64,000 nucleotides of DNA from LZORAL124-50-18 sp051208045 (GTDB lineage Bacteria > Pseudomonadota > Gammaproteobacteria > Pseudomonadales > Oleiphilaceae), in contig JBPJFY010000002.1 in NCBI GenBank assembly GCA_051208045.1, positions 477,104 through 541,103 of the forward strand. The letters run 5' to 3'. The first letter of the stretch is position 1, and each line of letters begins with the position of its first letter. Position numbers and translations under genes: made by a program. Below are positions 1 through 8,841 of this stretch, in pieces. The notes beneath the pieces are model-generated. The model saw only the letters and a list, made by a program, of their open reading frames with translations. It had not been told where the DNA came from and searched no databases.

Positions 1-1235
1 ATGGGCAGGGTGGTTCCCGCGATGGCCGCGGCAATCAGGTTGATGACCATCGCAGCAGCGATGATGCCACCGATTCGCAGGTCACCAAACCAGGCGACTG
101 CCACCAGTGCGACCACCAAGGCCCATAACATGCCATTCATCAGGCCAACCAAAAATTCGCGATTAATCAGCCATTTGATATTGCTCCCGCCAATTTGCCC
201 CAGAGCCATGCCGCGAATCACCAGCGTCAACGCCTGGCTTCCGGCAATCCCTCCCATACTCGCGACAATGGGCATGAGCACAGCCAGAGCAACGACTTTT
301 TCCAGCGTTTGATCGAACATGCCAATCACGGCAGAGGCGATAAATGCGGTGATCAAATTGATCCCCAACCAGACCGCGCGGCGTTTCGCCGTCTTCATCG
401 TTGGGGAGAAGGTGTCTTCATCTTCGTCCAGACCGGCCATACTCATCAGTGAGTGGTCGGCATCCTCCCGGATAACATCAACAACGTCATCGATGGTAAT
501 ACGACCCAGCAATTTACCCTGGGCATCTACCACCGGCGCAGAGACGAGATCCTTGCGCTCAAACAGATTGGCGACATCGTTGTCCGGCATATCCACAGGG
601 ATAACCTCGACATTGGTCTCCATCACTTCACGAACCGTGGAAGAAGGGTTGGACACCAGCATGGTGGTGAGCGGCAGCACGCCGATAAACTCATCTTTTC
701 GATTCACCACCAGCAAGCGGTCAGTCATGTCCGGCAGGCTTCGATGGCGACGCAGATAGCGTAAGACCACATCAATTGTAATGTCCGGACGAATCGTGAT
801 GGTGTCCGTATTCATCAAACCGCCCGCAGTATCCTCCTCGTAGGAGAGCACCTCTTCGATGCGGTGACGGTCTTGGGAGTCCATGGACAGCAGCACTTCT
901 TCAATGACCGTGTCCGGAAGCTGCTGCAACAAGTCAACGAGATCGTCGAGCTCGTAGTCCTCGGTGACTTCTGCCAGCTCTTCAGCATTCAACTTGCTGA
1001 GAAAATAGGCGCGGATGTCATCGCTCAAGTACTGCAGTATTTCCCCTTCGAGATCCTTCTCGACCAAGCGCCAAAGGAGGTTCCGCTCTTTGGGGGGGGA
1101 AGATTCCAGCAAGTGAGCGATGTCACTGGGGCTCAAGCCAGAGTTAAGAATACGACGAACCTGCTTGAGAGAGCCGCTCTCAAGGGCTTCGTTCAGAATC
1201 TCAACTTGTGACTTTTTTGCTTCTGCTGGGCTCAT
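1..1235 (-). CDS. mgtE: Magnesium transporter MgtE (3' end outside window)
   Basis: Inner-membrane Mg2+ channel/transporter. Read on the minus strand from the ATG at 1235, an uninterrupted frame of 411 codons runs off the left edge, so only the last few dozen residues are missing (family about 450 aa). The N-terminal helical MgtE_N domain covers roughly residues 10-130. Two CBS domains follow (about 135-260, including the EEDTAGGLMN and GRITIDDVVDVI segments). The membrane domain starts near residue 285 and shows the characteristic ASMGGIAGSQ and LVGLMNG stretches. The cytosolic N and CBS domains are known in this family to sense intracellular Mg2+. It lies downstream of ptsO on the same strand after about 210 bp, an arrangement also found in other gammaproteobacteria. 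Family assignment is secure; the symbol follows homology. Confidence 0.95.
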   Translation of the reverse strand, partial: MSPAEAKKSQVEILNEALESGSLKQVRRILNSGLSPSDIAHLLESSPPKERNLLWRLVEKDLEGEILQYLSDDIRAYFLSKLNAEELAEVTEDYELDDLVDLLQQLPDTVIEEVLLSMDSQDRHRIEEVLSYEEDTAGGLMNTDTITIRPDITIDVVLRYLRRHRSLPDMTDRLLVVNRKDEFIGVLPLTTMLVSNPSSTVREVMETNVEVIPVDMPDNDVANLFERKDLVSAPVVDAQGKLLGRITIDDVVDVIREDADHSLMSMAGLDEDEDTFSPTMKTAKRRAVWLGINLITAFIASAVIGMFDQTLEKVVALAVLMPIVASMGGIAGSQALTLVIRGMALGQIGGSNIKWLINREFLVGLMNGMLWALVVALVAVAWFGDLRIGGIIAAAMVINLIAAAIAGTTLP

Positions 1236-1407
1236 GGTCTCTCATCGCATACGCGCCAGGGGAGGGGGCGTCTTAACCTTCAGTATAATGCAGAAATCAA
1301 ACTTTGGAGGTAGATTAAACTAAAAATCAAAAGGTTACGGGCTAAAGTTTAATCACAATTTTCAGTGAGCGCAGGGGCTGCTGGGGATGAAGGATTGTTG
1401 CTGCTTA

Positions 1408-1465
1408 CTGTTCTTTACCAACTACCGTTCTTCACCAACTACGGTATTACTGTTCTTCACCAAAC
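1408..1465. repeat. Three tandem copies of the ptsO 3' end
   Basis: On the minus strand the last codons of ptsO (reading TTGGTGAAGAACAGTA) are repeated twice more just downstream. The copies lie at about 1450-1465 (in the gene), 1425-1440 and 1408-1423, each differing by one or two bases. This looks like a local slippage or duplication of the stop-codon region. It changes no protein sequence. Confidence 0.7.
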
Positions 1466-1716
1466 CGATCATTGATCAATGCGATGACGGCCGTTAACGC
1501 GGCCTCTTCGTCACGACCATCTGTTTCCACCGTGATGACGGTGCCAATGGATGCCGCTAACATCATCACAGACATGATGCTCTTCGCGTCAACGGTCTTA
1601 CTCTCTTTGGTGACCGCAATTTTGCATTCGAATCGGGAGGCTGTTGCCACCAGTTTCGCTGCCGCACGGGCGTGCAATCCGAGCTGATTGATAATGGTGA
1701 TTTCTTGGCTGAGCAT
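1447..1716 (-). CDS. ptsO: Phosphocarrier protein NPr (HPr family)
   Basis: Small 89-aa phosphocarrier of the nitrogen-related phosphotransferase system. It passes phosphate from EI-Ntr (PtsP) to EIIA-Ntr (PtsN). His15 sits in the signature GLHARAAAKLV, and the regulatory Ser region KSIMSVMML is present. Length is typical for the family. It is the last gene of the run rpoN-hpf-ptsN-rapZ-ptsO; its start lies 13 bp after the rapZ stop, so the two are surely co-transcribed. The same cluster order is known from Escherichia and Pseudomonas, which supports NPr over carbohydrate HPr. The 3' end is partly duplicated downstream. Confidence 0.95.
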   Translation of the reverse strand: MLSQEITIINQLGLHARAAAKLVATASRFECKIAVTKESKTVDAKSIMSVMMLAASIGTVITVETDGRDEEAALTAVIALINDRFGEEQ

Positions 1717-1729
1717 ACAACTCCGAAGT

Positions 1730-2635
1730 TTAGTGTTCCTGTCCCGGCGGAATTTTTGCAGGTAATTCTCGGTGTCGGATTTGAACGTTTGCCAGTGATG
1801 AACGAAAGAGTGCGCCTAGCTTCTCACACACATACACAGATCGATGCTGCCCTCCCGTGCACCCGATGCCGATCGTCATGTAGGTTCGGTTCGATGCTTG
1901 AAATGATGGCAGCCACTGGTTCATGAACTGAGCAATATCGGCGACCATTTTGCCAGATTCCGCATGATTTTCCAAAAAATTGATCACGGGGGCCTGTGTG
2001 CCGTTAAACTGTCGCAATGATGTATCCCAGTAGGGGTTGGGCAGGCACCGAACATCGAAGATGAAGTCAGCATCATGGGGAATACCGTTTTTAAATCCGA
2101 AGGACTGGAACAGAACGGCGAGTTCCTGATAACGATGGCCAGCCACGCGCTCCTTGATCAAGTCGCGTAACTGGTACATCCCGAGATCGGTTGTATCCAG
2201 TTTCAGGTCGGCCACGCTTGCCAGCGGCTCCAATAAGGCACTCTCGGCTTCGATGGCTTCGGCCAGAGAGCACTGATCACTGCTGAGCGGGTGTTTTCGC
2301 CGGGTGGCATGAAAGCGCTTGAGCAAGGTAGTGCTCTGTGCGTCCAGATAGAGCACTTCCAGTTCAATACCTCGACTCCGAAGTTGTTGGTACACATCTT
2401 CAAATCGGGCGATATCGTGACAGAGAGTTCGGGCGTCAATACTCACGGCAACCTTCTGGCGCGCTCGTGGAGCGCTCGCCGGGCCGATTGCCGATTGTGC
2501 GGTGACTTGCTCGGTAAGTGGGACCAGCAGCCCCAGCGGTAAATTATCGATACAGTAAAAGCCGACGTCTTCCAGAACGTGCAGTGCGGTACTTTTTCCC
2601 GAGCCGGACCGTCCGCTGACGATGATCAGTTTCAT
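1730..2635 (-). CDS. rapZ: RNase adapter protein RapZ
   Basis: 301-aa nucleotide-binding protein of the RapZ/YvcJ family. In E. coli it binds the GlmZ sRNA and directs RNase E to it, adjusting glucosamine-6-phosphate synthase and so cell-envelope precursor supply. A Walker A motif GRSGSGKS lies at residues 8-15, and the C-terminal domain carries the conserved GCTGGQHRSVY segment. Full length for the family. It sits between ptsN (upstream, 54 bp) and ptsO (downstream, 13 bp). Whether a GlmZ-type sRNA exists in this organism cannot be seen from the window. Confidence 0.96.
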   Translation of the reverse strand: MKLIIVSGRSGSGKSTALHVLEDVGFYCIDNLPLGLLVPLTEQVTAQSAIGPASAPRARQKVAVSIDARTLCHDIARFEDVYQQLRSRGIELEVLYLDAQSTTLLKRFHATRRKHPLSSDQCSLAEAIEAESALLEPLASVADLKLDTTDLGMYQLRDLIKERVAGHRYQELAVLFQSFGFKNGIPHDADFIFDVRCLPNPYWDTSLRQFNGTQAPVINFLENHAESGKMVADIAQFMNQWLPSFQASNRTYMTIGIGCTGGQHRSVYVCEKLGALFRSSLANVQIRHRELPAKIPPGQEH

Positions 2636-2689
2636 AACACTCGTGTTCTATCTGGGTGATGGATTGGGAGTTTGGCCGGCTTTATAGTA

Positions 2690-3154
2690 TCAGCTATTTA
2701 TGACAGTTTGATAGAGCTCTTCCTTGTTCTTGCAGGCGCGGAGTTGGGCGCAAAAAGCGGGCTGATTGAATTTTTCTGCGACCTGGCTTAACAATTCCAG
2801 GTGCTGGCTGTTGGCTTCCTTGGGAACCACCAGGACAAACAATAAGTCCACTGGAGCGTCATCAATGGCCTCAAAGGGCACCTTTTCTTCCAGTACCAGC
2901 AAAGCACCGATGACTTTTTCTGACTCGTCCAGCCGGCAATGAGGAATGGCAATTCCCTGGCCAATACCGGTACTGCCGAGCCTTTCACGGTTCAGTAGAT
3001 TATTGAATATGGTGCCTTCATCCAATTCAGGATGCTGCTGTGCAATCAGTTGCGATATTTTTTCCAGAATTTTTTTCTTACTGCTCCCCGAAACACCCGT
3101 GAGGGTGAGTTCCGGGGTAAGAATTGACTGGATTGTGATTTGAGAATCAGTCAT
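2690..3154 (-). CDS. ptsN: PTS IIA-like nitrogen regulatory protein PtsN
   Basis: 154-aa EIIA-Ntr. It receives phosphate from NPr and, in relatives, regulates potassium transport, sigma-54-linked functions and envelope stress rather than carrying sugars. The phosphorylated histidine is His72 in IAIPHCR, followed by the family segment PVDLLFVLVVP. It lies 29 bp after hpf and 54 bp before rapZ on the same strand, the conserved rpoN-cluster order. Confidence 0.95.
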   Translation of the reverse strand: MTDSQITIQSILTPELTLTGVSGSSKKKILEKISQLIAQQHPELDEGTIFNNLLNRERLGSTGIGQGIAIPHCRLDESEKVIGALLVLEEKVPFEAIDDAPVDLLFVLVVPKEANSQHLELLSQVAEKFNQPAFCAQLRACKNKEELYQTVINS

Positions 3155-3183
3155 GTGTCAAAGAGCCTGGCAGAAGATTTCCT

Positions 3184-3492
3184 TTATCTGCCGGCAGCGC
3201 CGTGGGCTCGCGCGACATTTTTCTCTTTATGCTTTAGCACCTGACGGTCCAGCTTGTCCACGAGAAGATCGATGGCAGCATACATGTCTTCGTTCTCTGC
3301 AGTGGCGTGAATGTCTCCTCCACTGATGTGCAGGGTCGCTTCGGCGATCTGACGCTGTTTTTCCACTGAGAGCGTTACTTGAACGTTGCTGATATGGTCG
3401 AAGTGGCGTTCCAGTTTTTGAAGTTTGCTGGTGACGTAATCTTTCATTGAGTCAGTCAGATCGACATGGTGACCAGTGATATTGAGTTGCAT
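3184..3492 (-). CDS. hpf: Ribosome hibernation promoting factor, short form
   Basis: 102-aa short HPF/YfiA protein. It binds the 30S decoding centre in stationary phase and promotes 100S ribosome dimers (with RMF) or protects idle ribosomes. The N-terminal MQLNITGHH start, the NVQVTLSVEK strand and the DMYAAIDLLVDKLDRQ helix are typical. It lacks the long C-terminal dimerisation domain of Gram-positive HPF. It lies 131 bp downstream of rpoN; the gap holds an inverted repeat at 3553-3583. A clear RBS (AAGGAGTG in coding sense) precedes the ATG. Confidence 0.94.
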   Translation of the reverse strand: MQLNITGHHVDLTDSMKDYVTSKLQKLERHFDHISNVQVTLSVEKQRQIAEATLHISGGDIHATAENEDMYAAIDLLVDKLDRQVLKHKEKNVARAHGAAGR

Positions 3493-3552
3493 ATTTCACT
3501 CCTTATTATTGTCGATGTGCCCATCTTGCTTACCTTGGGCACCTCGGTTTAT

Positions 3553-3583
3553 TGCCAGATAAAATCTGTTTTCCTATCTGGCA
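3553..3583 (-). other. Inverted repeat between rpoN and hpf
   Basis: Two perfect 9-base arms (TGCCAGATA and TATCTGGCA) flank a 13-base loop in the rpoN-hpf gap. No T-run follows on the minus strand, so a classic intrinsic terminator is unlikely. It may be an mRNA stability or processing hairpin that separates rpoN and hpf expression. A short direct repeat (TGCCGGTCA at 3602-3610 and 3618-3626) lies beside it. Confidence 0.45.
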
Positions 3584-3623
3584 TGTCAGTCTATTTGCGC
3601 TTGCCGGTCACTGTACATGCCGG

Positions 3624-5120
3624 TCATAGCAGGCGTTTTCTTTCATTTGAAGGCGGAATGGACATCGCCTCCCGGTATTTCGCAATCGTTCTCCTCGCCA
3701 CTTTTATCCCCTGCTCGTCAAGAATCGAGGCGATCTTACTGTCGCTCAGCGGCTTCTTGGGGGACTCTGCTGCGACCAGTTTTTTGATAATGGCCCGAAT
3801 AGCGGTCGATGAACACTCACCACCACCGGCGGTAGAAACATGGCTGGAGAAAAAGTACTTGAGTTCAAAAATGCCACGAGGTGTGTGCATGTATTTTTGT
3901 GTGGTGACCCGTGAAATCGTGGACTCGTGCATTTCCACGGCTTCAGCGATATCATGAAGAACCATGGGCTTCATGGCCTCATCACCATAATCCAGAAATC
4001 CTTGCTGCAGTTCCACGATTTTTGTGGCTACTTTGAGCAGTGTTTCATTTCTGCTCTGCAGGCTCTTAATGAACCACTTTGCCTCCTGAAGCTGGTCTTT
4101 CATAAAGGTGTTGTCTGCGCTGGAGTCCGCACGCTTGACCATGGAGGCGTAACTTTGATTGACCCGAATCTTAGGGGCAATGTCCGGATTCAGTTCAATA
4201 CGCCAGCGGTCGTTCACCTTTTTCACGATCACATCCGGAACGATGTACTCGGGCTTGGTGGTATTGATACTTTCGCCAGGTTTGGGTGTCAGGGACTGGA
4301 TCAGCTGTATCACCGATTTCAAGGCTTCTTCCTTGAGGCGGCTGCGTCGCATCAGCTGCGCATAGTCACGATTGCCAAGCTGGGTCAGGTAATGGCTGAC
4401 AACCAGTTTTGCCTGTGGTAACCACGGGGTGTTTTCCGGGAGCTGGTGTAGTTGGTTTAACAGGCATTCCTGAAGGTTTCTACTGGCAACTCCCGGAGGG
4501 TCAAAGTGCTGAATGCGCCGCAACACGGCAATCACTTCTTCGATGTCCAGATCGTCGAATTCGCTGATTAATCCGGAGTAAATCTCCTCGACGGTCAGGC
4601 TTAGGTAGCCGTCGACGTCTACGGCGTCAATAATGGCCATGGCAATCGCATGGTCCGTTTCGCTCATGGGCGTCAGATTGAGCTGCCAGTAAAGGTGATC
4701 CTGCAGCGTTTCGCCGGCGGAATTTCTGTCATCGAAATCCATATCGTCATCGGCGACGGAACCCACATTGGTGGGGGCGTTCTGATAAATGTCATCCCAT
4801 GCCGTATCGACGGGCAGGTCATCCGGGATGGCGCTGTCAGACCATTCTTCCGTTGTGTCTTCCCGTGCCTCGCTGGACTGTTCGCGGGATGCGCTCTCGT
4901 TGTCCCGGTAATCCATGTTGTCCAGTTCGGACTTATCCCCGGAAGTACCTTGCGCGGTATCTTCTTCCAGTTCGAGCATCGAGTTGGATTCCAGAGCTTC
5001 TTGTATCTCTTGCTGGAGGTCCAGTGTAGAGAGCTGCAGAAGACGGATGGCCTGCTGCAGTTGGGGCGTCATGGTCAGTTGCTGACCAAGTTTTAGTTGA
5101 AGCGAGGCCTTCATTACCAT
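3624..5120 (-). CDS. rpoN: RNA polymerase sigma-54 factor
   Basis: 498-aa sigma factor that recognises -24/-12 promoters and needs AAA+ enhancer-binding proteins to open them. The glutamine-rich region I (about 1-50, LKLGQQLTMTPQLQQAIRLLQ pattern) binds activator. An acidic region II follows (about 50-130). The core-binding domain and an HTH precede the RpoN box ARRTIAKYRE at residues 475-484. Full length. The start could be the ATG at 5120 or the one two codons on. It lies 160 bp downstream of lptB and begins the Ntr-PTS cluster. A very good sigma-54 promoter lies upstream of pilA at 42134-42150 in this same window. Confidence 0.97.
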   Translation of the reverse strand: MVMKASLQLKLGQQLTMTPQLQQAIRLLQLSTLDLQQEIQEALESNSMLELEEDTAQGTSGDKSELDNMDYRDNESASREQSSEAREDTTEEWSDSAIPDDLPVDTAWDDIYQNAPTNVGSVADDDMDFDDRNSAGETLQDHLYWQLNLTPMSETDHAIAMAIIDAVDVDGYLSLTVEEIYSGLISEFDDLDIEEVIAVLRRIQHFDPPGVASRNLQECLLNQLHQLPENTPWLPQAKLVVSHYLTQLGNRDYAQLMRRSRLKEEALKSVIQLIQSLTPKPGESINTTKPEYIVPDVIVKKVNDRWRIELNPDIAPKIRVNQSYASMVKRADSSADNTFMKDQLQEAKWFIKSLQSRNETLLKVATKIVELQQGFLDYGDEAMKPMVLHDIAEAVEMHESTISRVTTQKYMHTPRGIFELKYFFSSHVSTAGGGECSSTAIRAIIKKLVAAESPKKPLSDSKIASILDEQGIKVARRTIAKYREAMSIPPSNERKRLL

Positions 5121-5280
5121 TTAGTTGCTACCACCATAACTAAGATAATCCTGGCGATTCTGGAACACGTTCATATGCTTTAATATAAGGCTTTTGTTAA
5201 ATTCCGCAAGCAGCATGATGCGAAGAGCGTGCTAAAAGTTCGCGTCTTCTTTGCCGCAGATCAAATACTCGGAGCAAACA

Positions 5281-6024
5281 CTACAGTTTGAACTCGTCAC
5301 CCAGATACACCTCTTTCACCCTTTGATTGTTCAGAATGTCTTGTGCTGTGCCTTCAGCGATGATGTGACCGTCGCCCACAATAAATGCTTTCTCACAAAT
5401 ATCAAGGGTCTCACGCACGTTGTGGTCTGTGATCAGTACACCGATGCCTTTTTCCTTGAGGTGTGTAATGATTTGCTTGATATCACTGACAGAGATCGGG
5501 TCCACCCCCGCAAAGGGTTCATCCAGAAGAATGAAGGACGGCTCTGTCGCCAGAGCGCGGGCGATTTCTACGCGTCGCCGTTCTCCCCCGGACAAGCTCA
5601 TGCCAAGGCTTTTTCGGATGTGGGTGATATGAAACTCCAGGAGTAAGCCTTCCAACTTCTCTTTACGATCTTTCTTCGAAAGCCCCTTACGGGTTTCCAA
5701 TATCGCCATGATATTGTCTTCGACGGTAAGCTTTCTGAACACGGACGCTTCCTGAGGCAGGTAGCCGATTCCCCGGCGGGCCCGACCATGCATGGGCAGG
5801 CGGGTAATATCCTGACCGTCGATGAGGATGGACCCTTTGTCGGCATCAACGAGGCCGACGATCATATAGAAGCACGTCGTCTTTCCTGCCCCATTCGGCC
5901 CTAACAGCCCCACAATCTGCCCACTCTTCACCTCGATGGACACATCTTTCACGACTTCGCGCTTTTTATAGCTTTTTGCCAATGCTTTGGCCTGCAGCAG
6001 GCTTTTATTTGCGTGTTCAGACAT
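5281..6024 (-). CDS. lptB: LPS export ABC transporter ATP-binding protein LptB
   Basis: 247-aa cytosolic ATPase of the LptB2FGC complex, which extracts lipopolysaccharide from the inner membrane and pushes it onto the LptA bridge. Visible motifs are Walker A GPNGAGKTT (residues about 39-47), the signature LSGGERRRVEIARAL, Walker B FILLDEPFAGVDP and the H-loop ITDHNVRE. Its ATG shares one base with the lptA stop (TAATG), so translation is coupled. Standard lptC-lptA-lptB-rpoN order. Confidence 0.97.
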   Translation of the reverse strand: MSEHANKSLLQAKALAKSYKKREVVKDVSIEVKSGQIVGLLGPNGAGKTTCFYMIVGLVDADKGSILIDGQDITRLPMHGRARRGIGYLPQEASVFRKLTVEDNIMAILETRKGLSKKDRKEKLEGLLLEFHITHIRKSLGMSLSGGERRRVEIARALATEPSFILLDEPFAGVDPISVSDIKQIITHLKEKGIGVLITDHNVRETLDICEKAFIVGDGHIIAEGTAQDILNNQRVKEVYLGDEFKL

Positions 6025-6635
6025 TAGTTTTCTGTTCCGCTCGCCGGGGCACCGACAGATCCGTCATCGCCTTTCTCGTTGCCGTCTTTGTCGTTAGTGC
6101 CTTTCGGGTGAAAAATCAGCTCCACCCGGCCACCAGGCTCACTTTTATCACCACTTCCGCTCGCTGTGACAATGCGGTTTTGTGTATTGTATTCGATAAC
6201 ATCTCCCTGGAAACTGTTCTTTTCCTGTTCCAGTCGAGCGTTCTTCTGAATTCGGATCGTACGCGTAGCGTGGGTGTAAACAATGTTGCTGCCATAGGCA
6301 TGAGTGGCAGGCTGATCCTGCTCCATTTGCTGTTGGAAGTGCGCCGGGTCGCCTGTGGCTTCGATGCGAATCAAGCCTTCATTGTTAGCATGGATGGTGA
6401 CGATATCCGCTTCGAGTGTCGATGTGCCTTGGGAAATCCTGACATCACCAGTATATTTGGCGAAGCCTTTTGTATCGTCCAGTTCTGCTTTATCAGCTTC
6501 GATGTGGATGGGCTCGTTGCTGTCTGCGGTCAGCGCCCACGCAGCCGTGCTGAGCATGAGACACAGGACGGAAAGCAGTCCCCGGAGCAGTGTATGCAAA
6601 CCGCAGCGGTCGCATCGATGATCAGATTGCTTCAT
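6024..6635 (-). CDS. lptA: LPS transport periplasmic protein LptA
   Basis: 203-aa periplasmic bridge protein that carries LPS from LptC to LptD. An N-terminal signal peptide (LLSVLCLMLSTAAWA) ends near residue 35. The OstA-like beta-jellyroll follows: EPIHIEADKAELDD, YTGDVRISQGT, and the later GDVIEYNTQN. A low-complexity acidic tail (NDKDGNEKGDDGSVGAP) is presumably flexible. The start is 1 bp from the lptC stop; lptB follows with a one-base overlap. Confidence 0.95.
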   Translation of the reverse strand: MKQSDHRCDRCGLHTLLRGLLSVLCLMLSTAAWALTADSNEPIHIEADKAELDDTKGFAKYTGDVRISQGTSTLEADIVTIHANNEGLIRIEATGDPAHFQQQMEQDQPATHAYGSNIVYTHATRTIRIQKNARLEQEKNSFQGDVIEYNTQNRIVTASGSGDKSEPGGRVELIFHPKGTNDKDGNEKGDDGSVGAPASGTEN

Positions 6636-6636
6636 A

Positions 6637-7230
6637 TTATTTATTGGTACCTGGAATTGGGTGGTAGGTGCCTTTTACCCTGGATTGCAGCTCAATGCGT
6701 TTTTCATTGAGCCAGGCATTCATGCCGGTTGCTGCAATCTCATTGTTGCTGTCGACAATTCTAACGGGTTGATCTGTCGTAATAAAACGGGTTTCCGTAA
6801 AAAGTGTTAACTGATCCGAAGACAGAGAGGCGACAGACGCGGATTCTCTAGGATGTTGAACCCGTACCGACCCCTGGAGAATCAGTTTTTTTTCGTCCTG
6901 GTAGTACTGCCCCCGATTCGCATCCACCTCCCAGCTTGCTTCATTATTCTGGTAAATGGTCACCTTGGGCGCGCCAAAAATCGTTTCCTCGGAGTCTGGA
7001 AAGTGAATCCCCTGTTTGCTGGTGAACAAGATTGACAGATTTCCCTGTTCATCATATTCCCGGAAGACGCCTTTCTGCATAAAAGCGTCGGGTTCTTCGC
7101 CTTGACTGAGTGTATCTGTATCGATCGGGAGAGGTTCCTCGGAAAACCAGATAAAAATAAGCACCGTACCTATGGCAATAAAAAGCAGGACGTTCTTGGT
7201 GGTCTCTGACAGGTTTTCCAGCACGCTCAA
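6637..7230 (-). CDS. lptC: LPS export protein LptC
   Basis: 197-aa bitopic inner-membrane protein of the LptBFGC complex. One N-terminal membrane segment (about residues 14-30, VLLFIAIGTVLIFIWF) is followed by a periplasmic jellyroll containing GQYYQDEKKLILQGSVRV and TQPVRIV. Length fits the family. It lies between kdsC (21 bp upstream) and lptA (abutting). Confidence 0.93.
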   Translation of the reverse strand: MSVLENLSETTKNVLLFIAIGTVLIFIWFSEEPLPIDTDTLSQGEEPDAFMQKGVFREYDEQGNLSILFTSKQGIHFPDSEETIFGAPKVTIYQNNEASWEVDANRGQYYQDEKKLILQGSVRVQHPRESASVASLSSDQLTLFTETRFITTDQPVRIVDSNNEIAATGMNAWLNEKRIELQSRVKGTYHPIPGTNK

Positions 7231-7251
7231 TGGTCTCTGTGAAAAGCCGGA

Positions 7252-7785
7252 TTACAGGTAGCGTTCATGGATCGCATCCAGTAAGCCCTTGGCATCCAGG
7301 ATGAGATCAGCCAGTTCGCGCACGGCACCTGTGCCGCCCTCTCTGCTCGTTACCCAGTGAGCATGTTTTTGGACAAAGGGATGCCCGTTCGGTACGGAGA
7401 CGCCAAGCTTGACGGCGCGGATTGCGGCCAGATCGGGCAGGTCATCGCCCATGTAAGCGGTTTCATCCAGGCTGAGATTCAGCTGCTGGCAAAGCTCCTG
7501 AAGTGCGACCAGCTTATCTTCCCGGCCCTGCAGTAGGTGTTTAATGCCCAAATCACCCGCTCTCTTTTCTGTGAGCGGAGAGCTTCTGCCGGTAATAATG
7601 GCGACATCGACGCCGTTTTGCATCAGCAATTTAATGCCATGGCCGTCAAGAATGTTGAATGCTTTGAGTTCATCCCCCTTCGCGCTGAAATAGAGCTTTC
7701 CGTCCGATAGAACGCCATCCACATCCAGGGCCACAAGCGAAATATCCGTGGCTTTGTTTTTCAGTATGTTAGAAATCATAGGCAT
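7252..7785 (-). CDS. kdsC: 3-deoxy-D-manno-octulosonate-8-phosphate phosphatase
   Basis: 177-aa HAD-family phosphatase that converts KDO-8-phosphate to KDO, the core sugar of lipopolysaccharide. The catalytic motif DVDGVLSDGKLYF (first Asp near residue 20) and the metal-binding AYMGDDLPDL are intact. It lacks a large cap domain, as KdsC tetramers do. It sits between kdsD and lptC, which makes the assignment firm. The short N-terminus has two possible ATGs (first and third codon). Confidence 0.96.
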   Translation of the reverse strand: MPMISNILKNKATDISLVALDVDGVLSDGKLYFSAKGDELKAFNILDGHGIKLLMQNGVDVAIITGRSSPLTEKRAGDLGIKHLLQGREDKLVALQELCQQLNLSLDETAYMGDDLPDLAAIRAVKLGVSVPNGHPFVQKHAHWVTSREGGTGAVRELADLILDAKGLLDAIHERYL

Positions 7786-7820
7786 TGCTCATGTTGTCTG
7801 TACTGTCACGCCGGGCTGAT

Positions 7821-8795
7821 TTAAAGCACCCCGGCCCTCAGCAGGTCGTGCATGTTGAGGGCGCCGACCACCTGGTTCTGCTCATCCACGACCAGAAGGC
7901 CGTTGATTTTTTTGTCTTCCATGATCGCCAGCGCTTCTGCAGCAAGGATGTCGCTTCGGGCTGTGGTGCAGTTCCGGGTCATCAACTCATCAATCACTGC
8001 GGTTCTCAGATCAACGTCTTTATCGAGTGAACGACGTAAATCACCATCGGTAAACAGGCCGACAAGCCGCGCGTCGGCGTCCAGAATCGCCGTCATCCCC
8101 AGACCTTTTTCTGAAATTTCCAGCAATGCCGCCGGCATCAACGTGCCGGACTGCACCGCTGGAATGCGATCTCCGGTGTGCATGATGTCTGCCACTTTGA
8201 GGAGTAGACGTTTGCCCAGGCTACCACCGGGGTGTGAGAAGGCGAAATCCTGCTCGTTAAATCCTCGCGCCTCCAACAAAGCGATGGCCAGCGCGTCGCC
8301 CATGACCAGCGTGGCCGTAGTGCTTGATGTGGGGGCCAGGCCGAGTGGACAGGCTTCCTTGGCGACGCTGATATCCAGGTTAACGTCTGCTTCTTTTGCC
8401 AGTGAAGAGGTGGAGACACCGGTCATGCTGATGAGGGGGGCGCCCATGCGCTTGATGAGCGGCAGGATGGTGACAACTTCTGCGGTGTTTCCCGAGTTGG
8501 ATATGGCAATCACCACGTCCTGTGCGGTAATCATGCCCAGGTCACCATGGCTGGCTTCACCCGGGTGCACGAAAAAAGACGGGGTGCCGGTGCTTGCCAG
8601 CGTGGCAGCAATTTTCTTTCCAATATGCCCTGACTTGCCCATTCCGGTTACCACCACGCGGCCCTGGCAATCCAACATGAGTGCGCAGGCCTTGGCAAAG
8701 GTGTCATCCACTCTCGCGAGCAGTGCGTCAACTGCTGCACGCTCCACTTCGATGGCACGGCGGGCAGATTCAATAAAGTGTGCGGGGCTTGTCAT
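7821..8795 (-). CDS. kdsD: Arabinose-5-phosphate isomerase
   Basis: 324-aa enzyme that interconverts ribulose-5-phosphate and arabinose-5-phosphate, the first committed precursor of KDO. An N-terminal SIS domain (about 40-180) shows VTGMGKSGHIGKKIAATLAST, VIAISNSGNTAEV and the HGDLGM motif. Two CBS domains (about 205-320) follow. It is upstream of kdsC on the same strand, 35 bp away. Confidence 0.96.
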   Translation of the reverse strand: MTSPAHFIESARRAIEVERAAVDALLARVDDTFAKACALMLDCQGRVVVTGMGKSGHIGKKIAATLASTGTPSFFVHPGEASHGDLGMITAQDVVIAISNSGNTAEVVTILPLIKRMGAPLISMTGVSTSSLAKEADVNLDISVAKEACPLGLAPTSSTTATLVMGDALAIALLEARGFNEQDFAFSHPGGSLGKRLLLKVADIMHTGDRIPAVQSGTLMPAALLEISEKGLGMTAILDADARLVGLFTDGDLRRSLDKDVDLRTAVIDELMTRNCTTARSDILAAEALAIMEDKKINGLLVVDEQNQVVGALNMHDLLRAGVL

Positions 8796-8841
8796 GGTGT
8801 CGTGTATTCTCCCTGTTCAATCGAGGTGGCGATCAGTCATA

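Noticed and set aside
3466..3957. Long plus-strand open frame across hpf and rpoN
   Set aside because: It is the antisense of two firmly identified genes and its peptide shows no family features.
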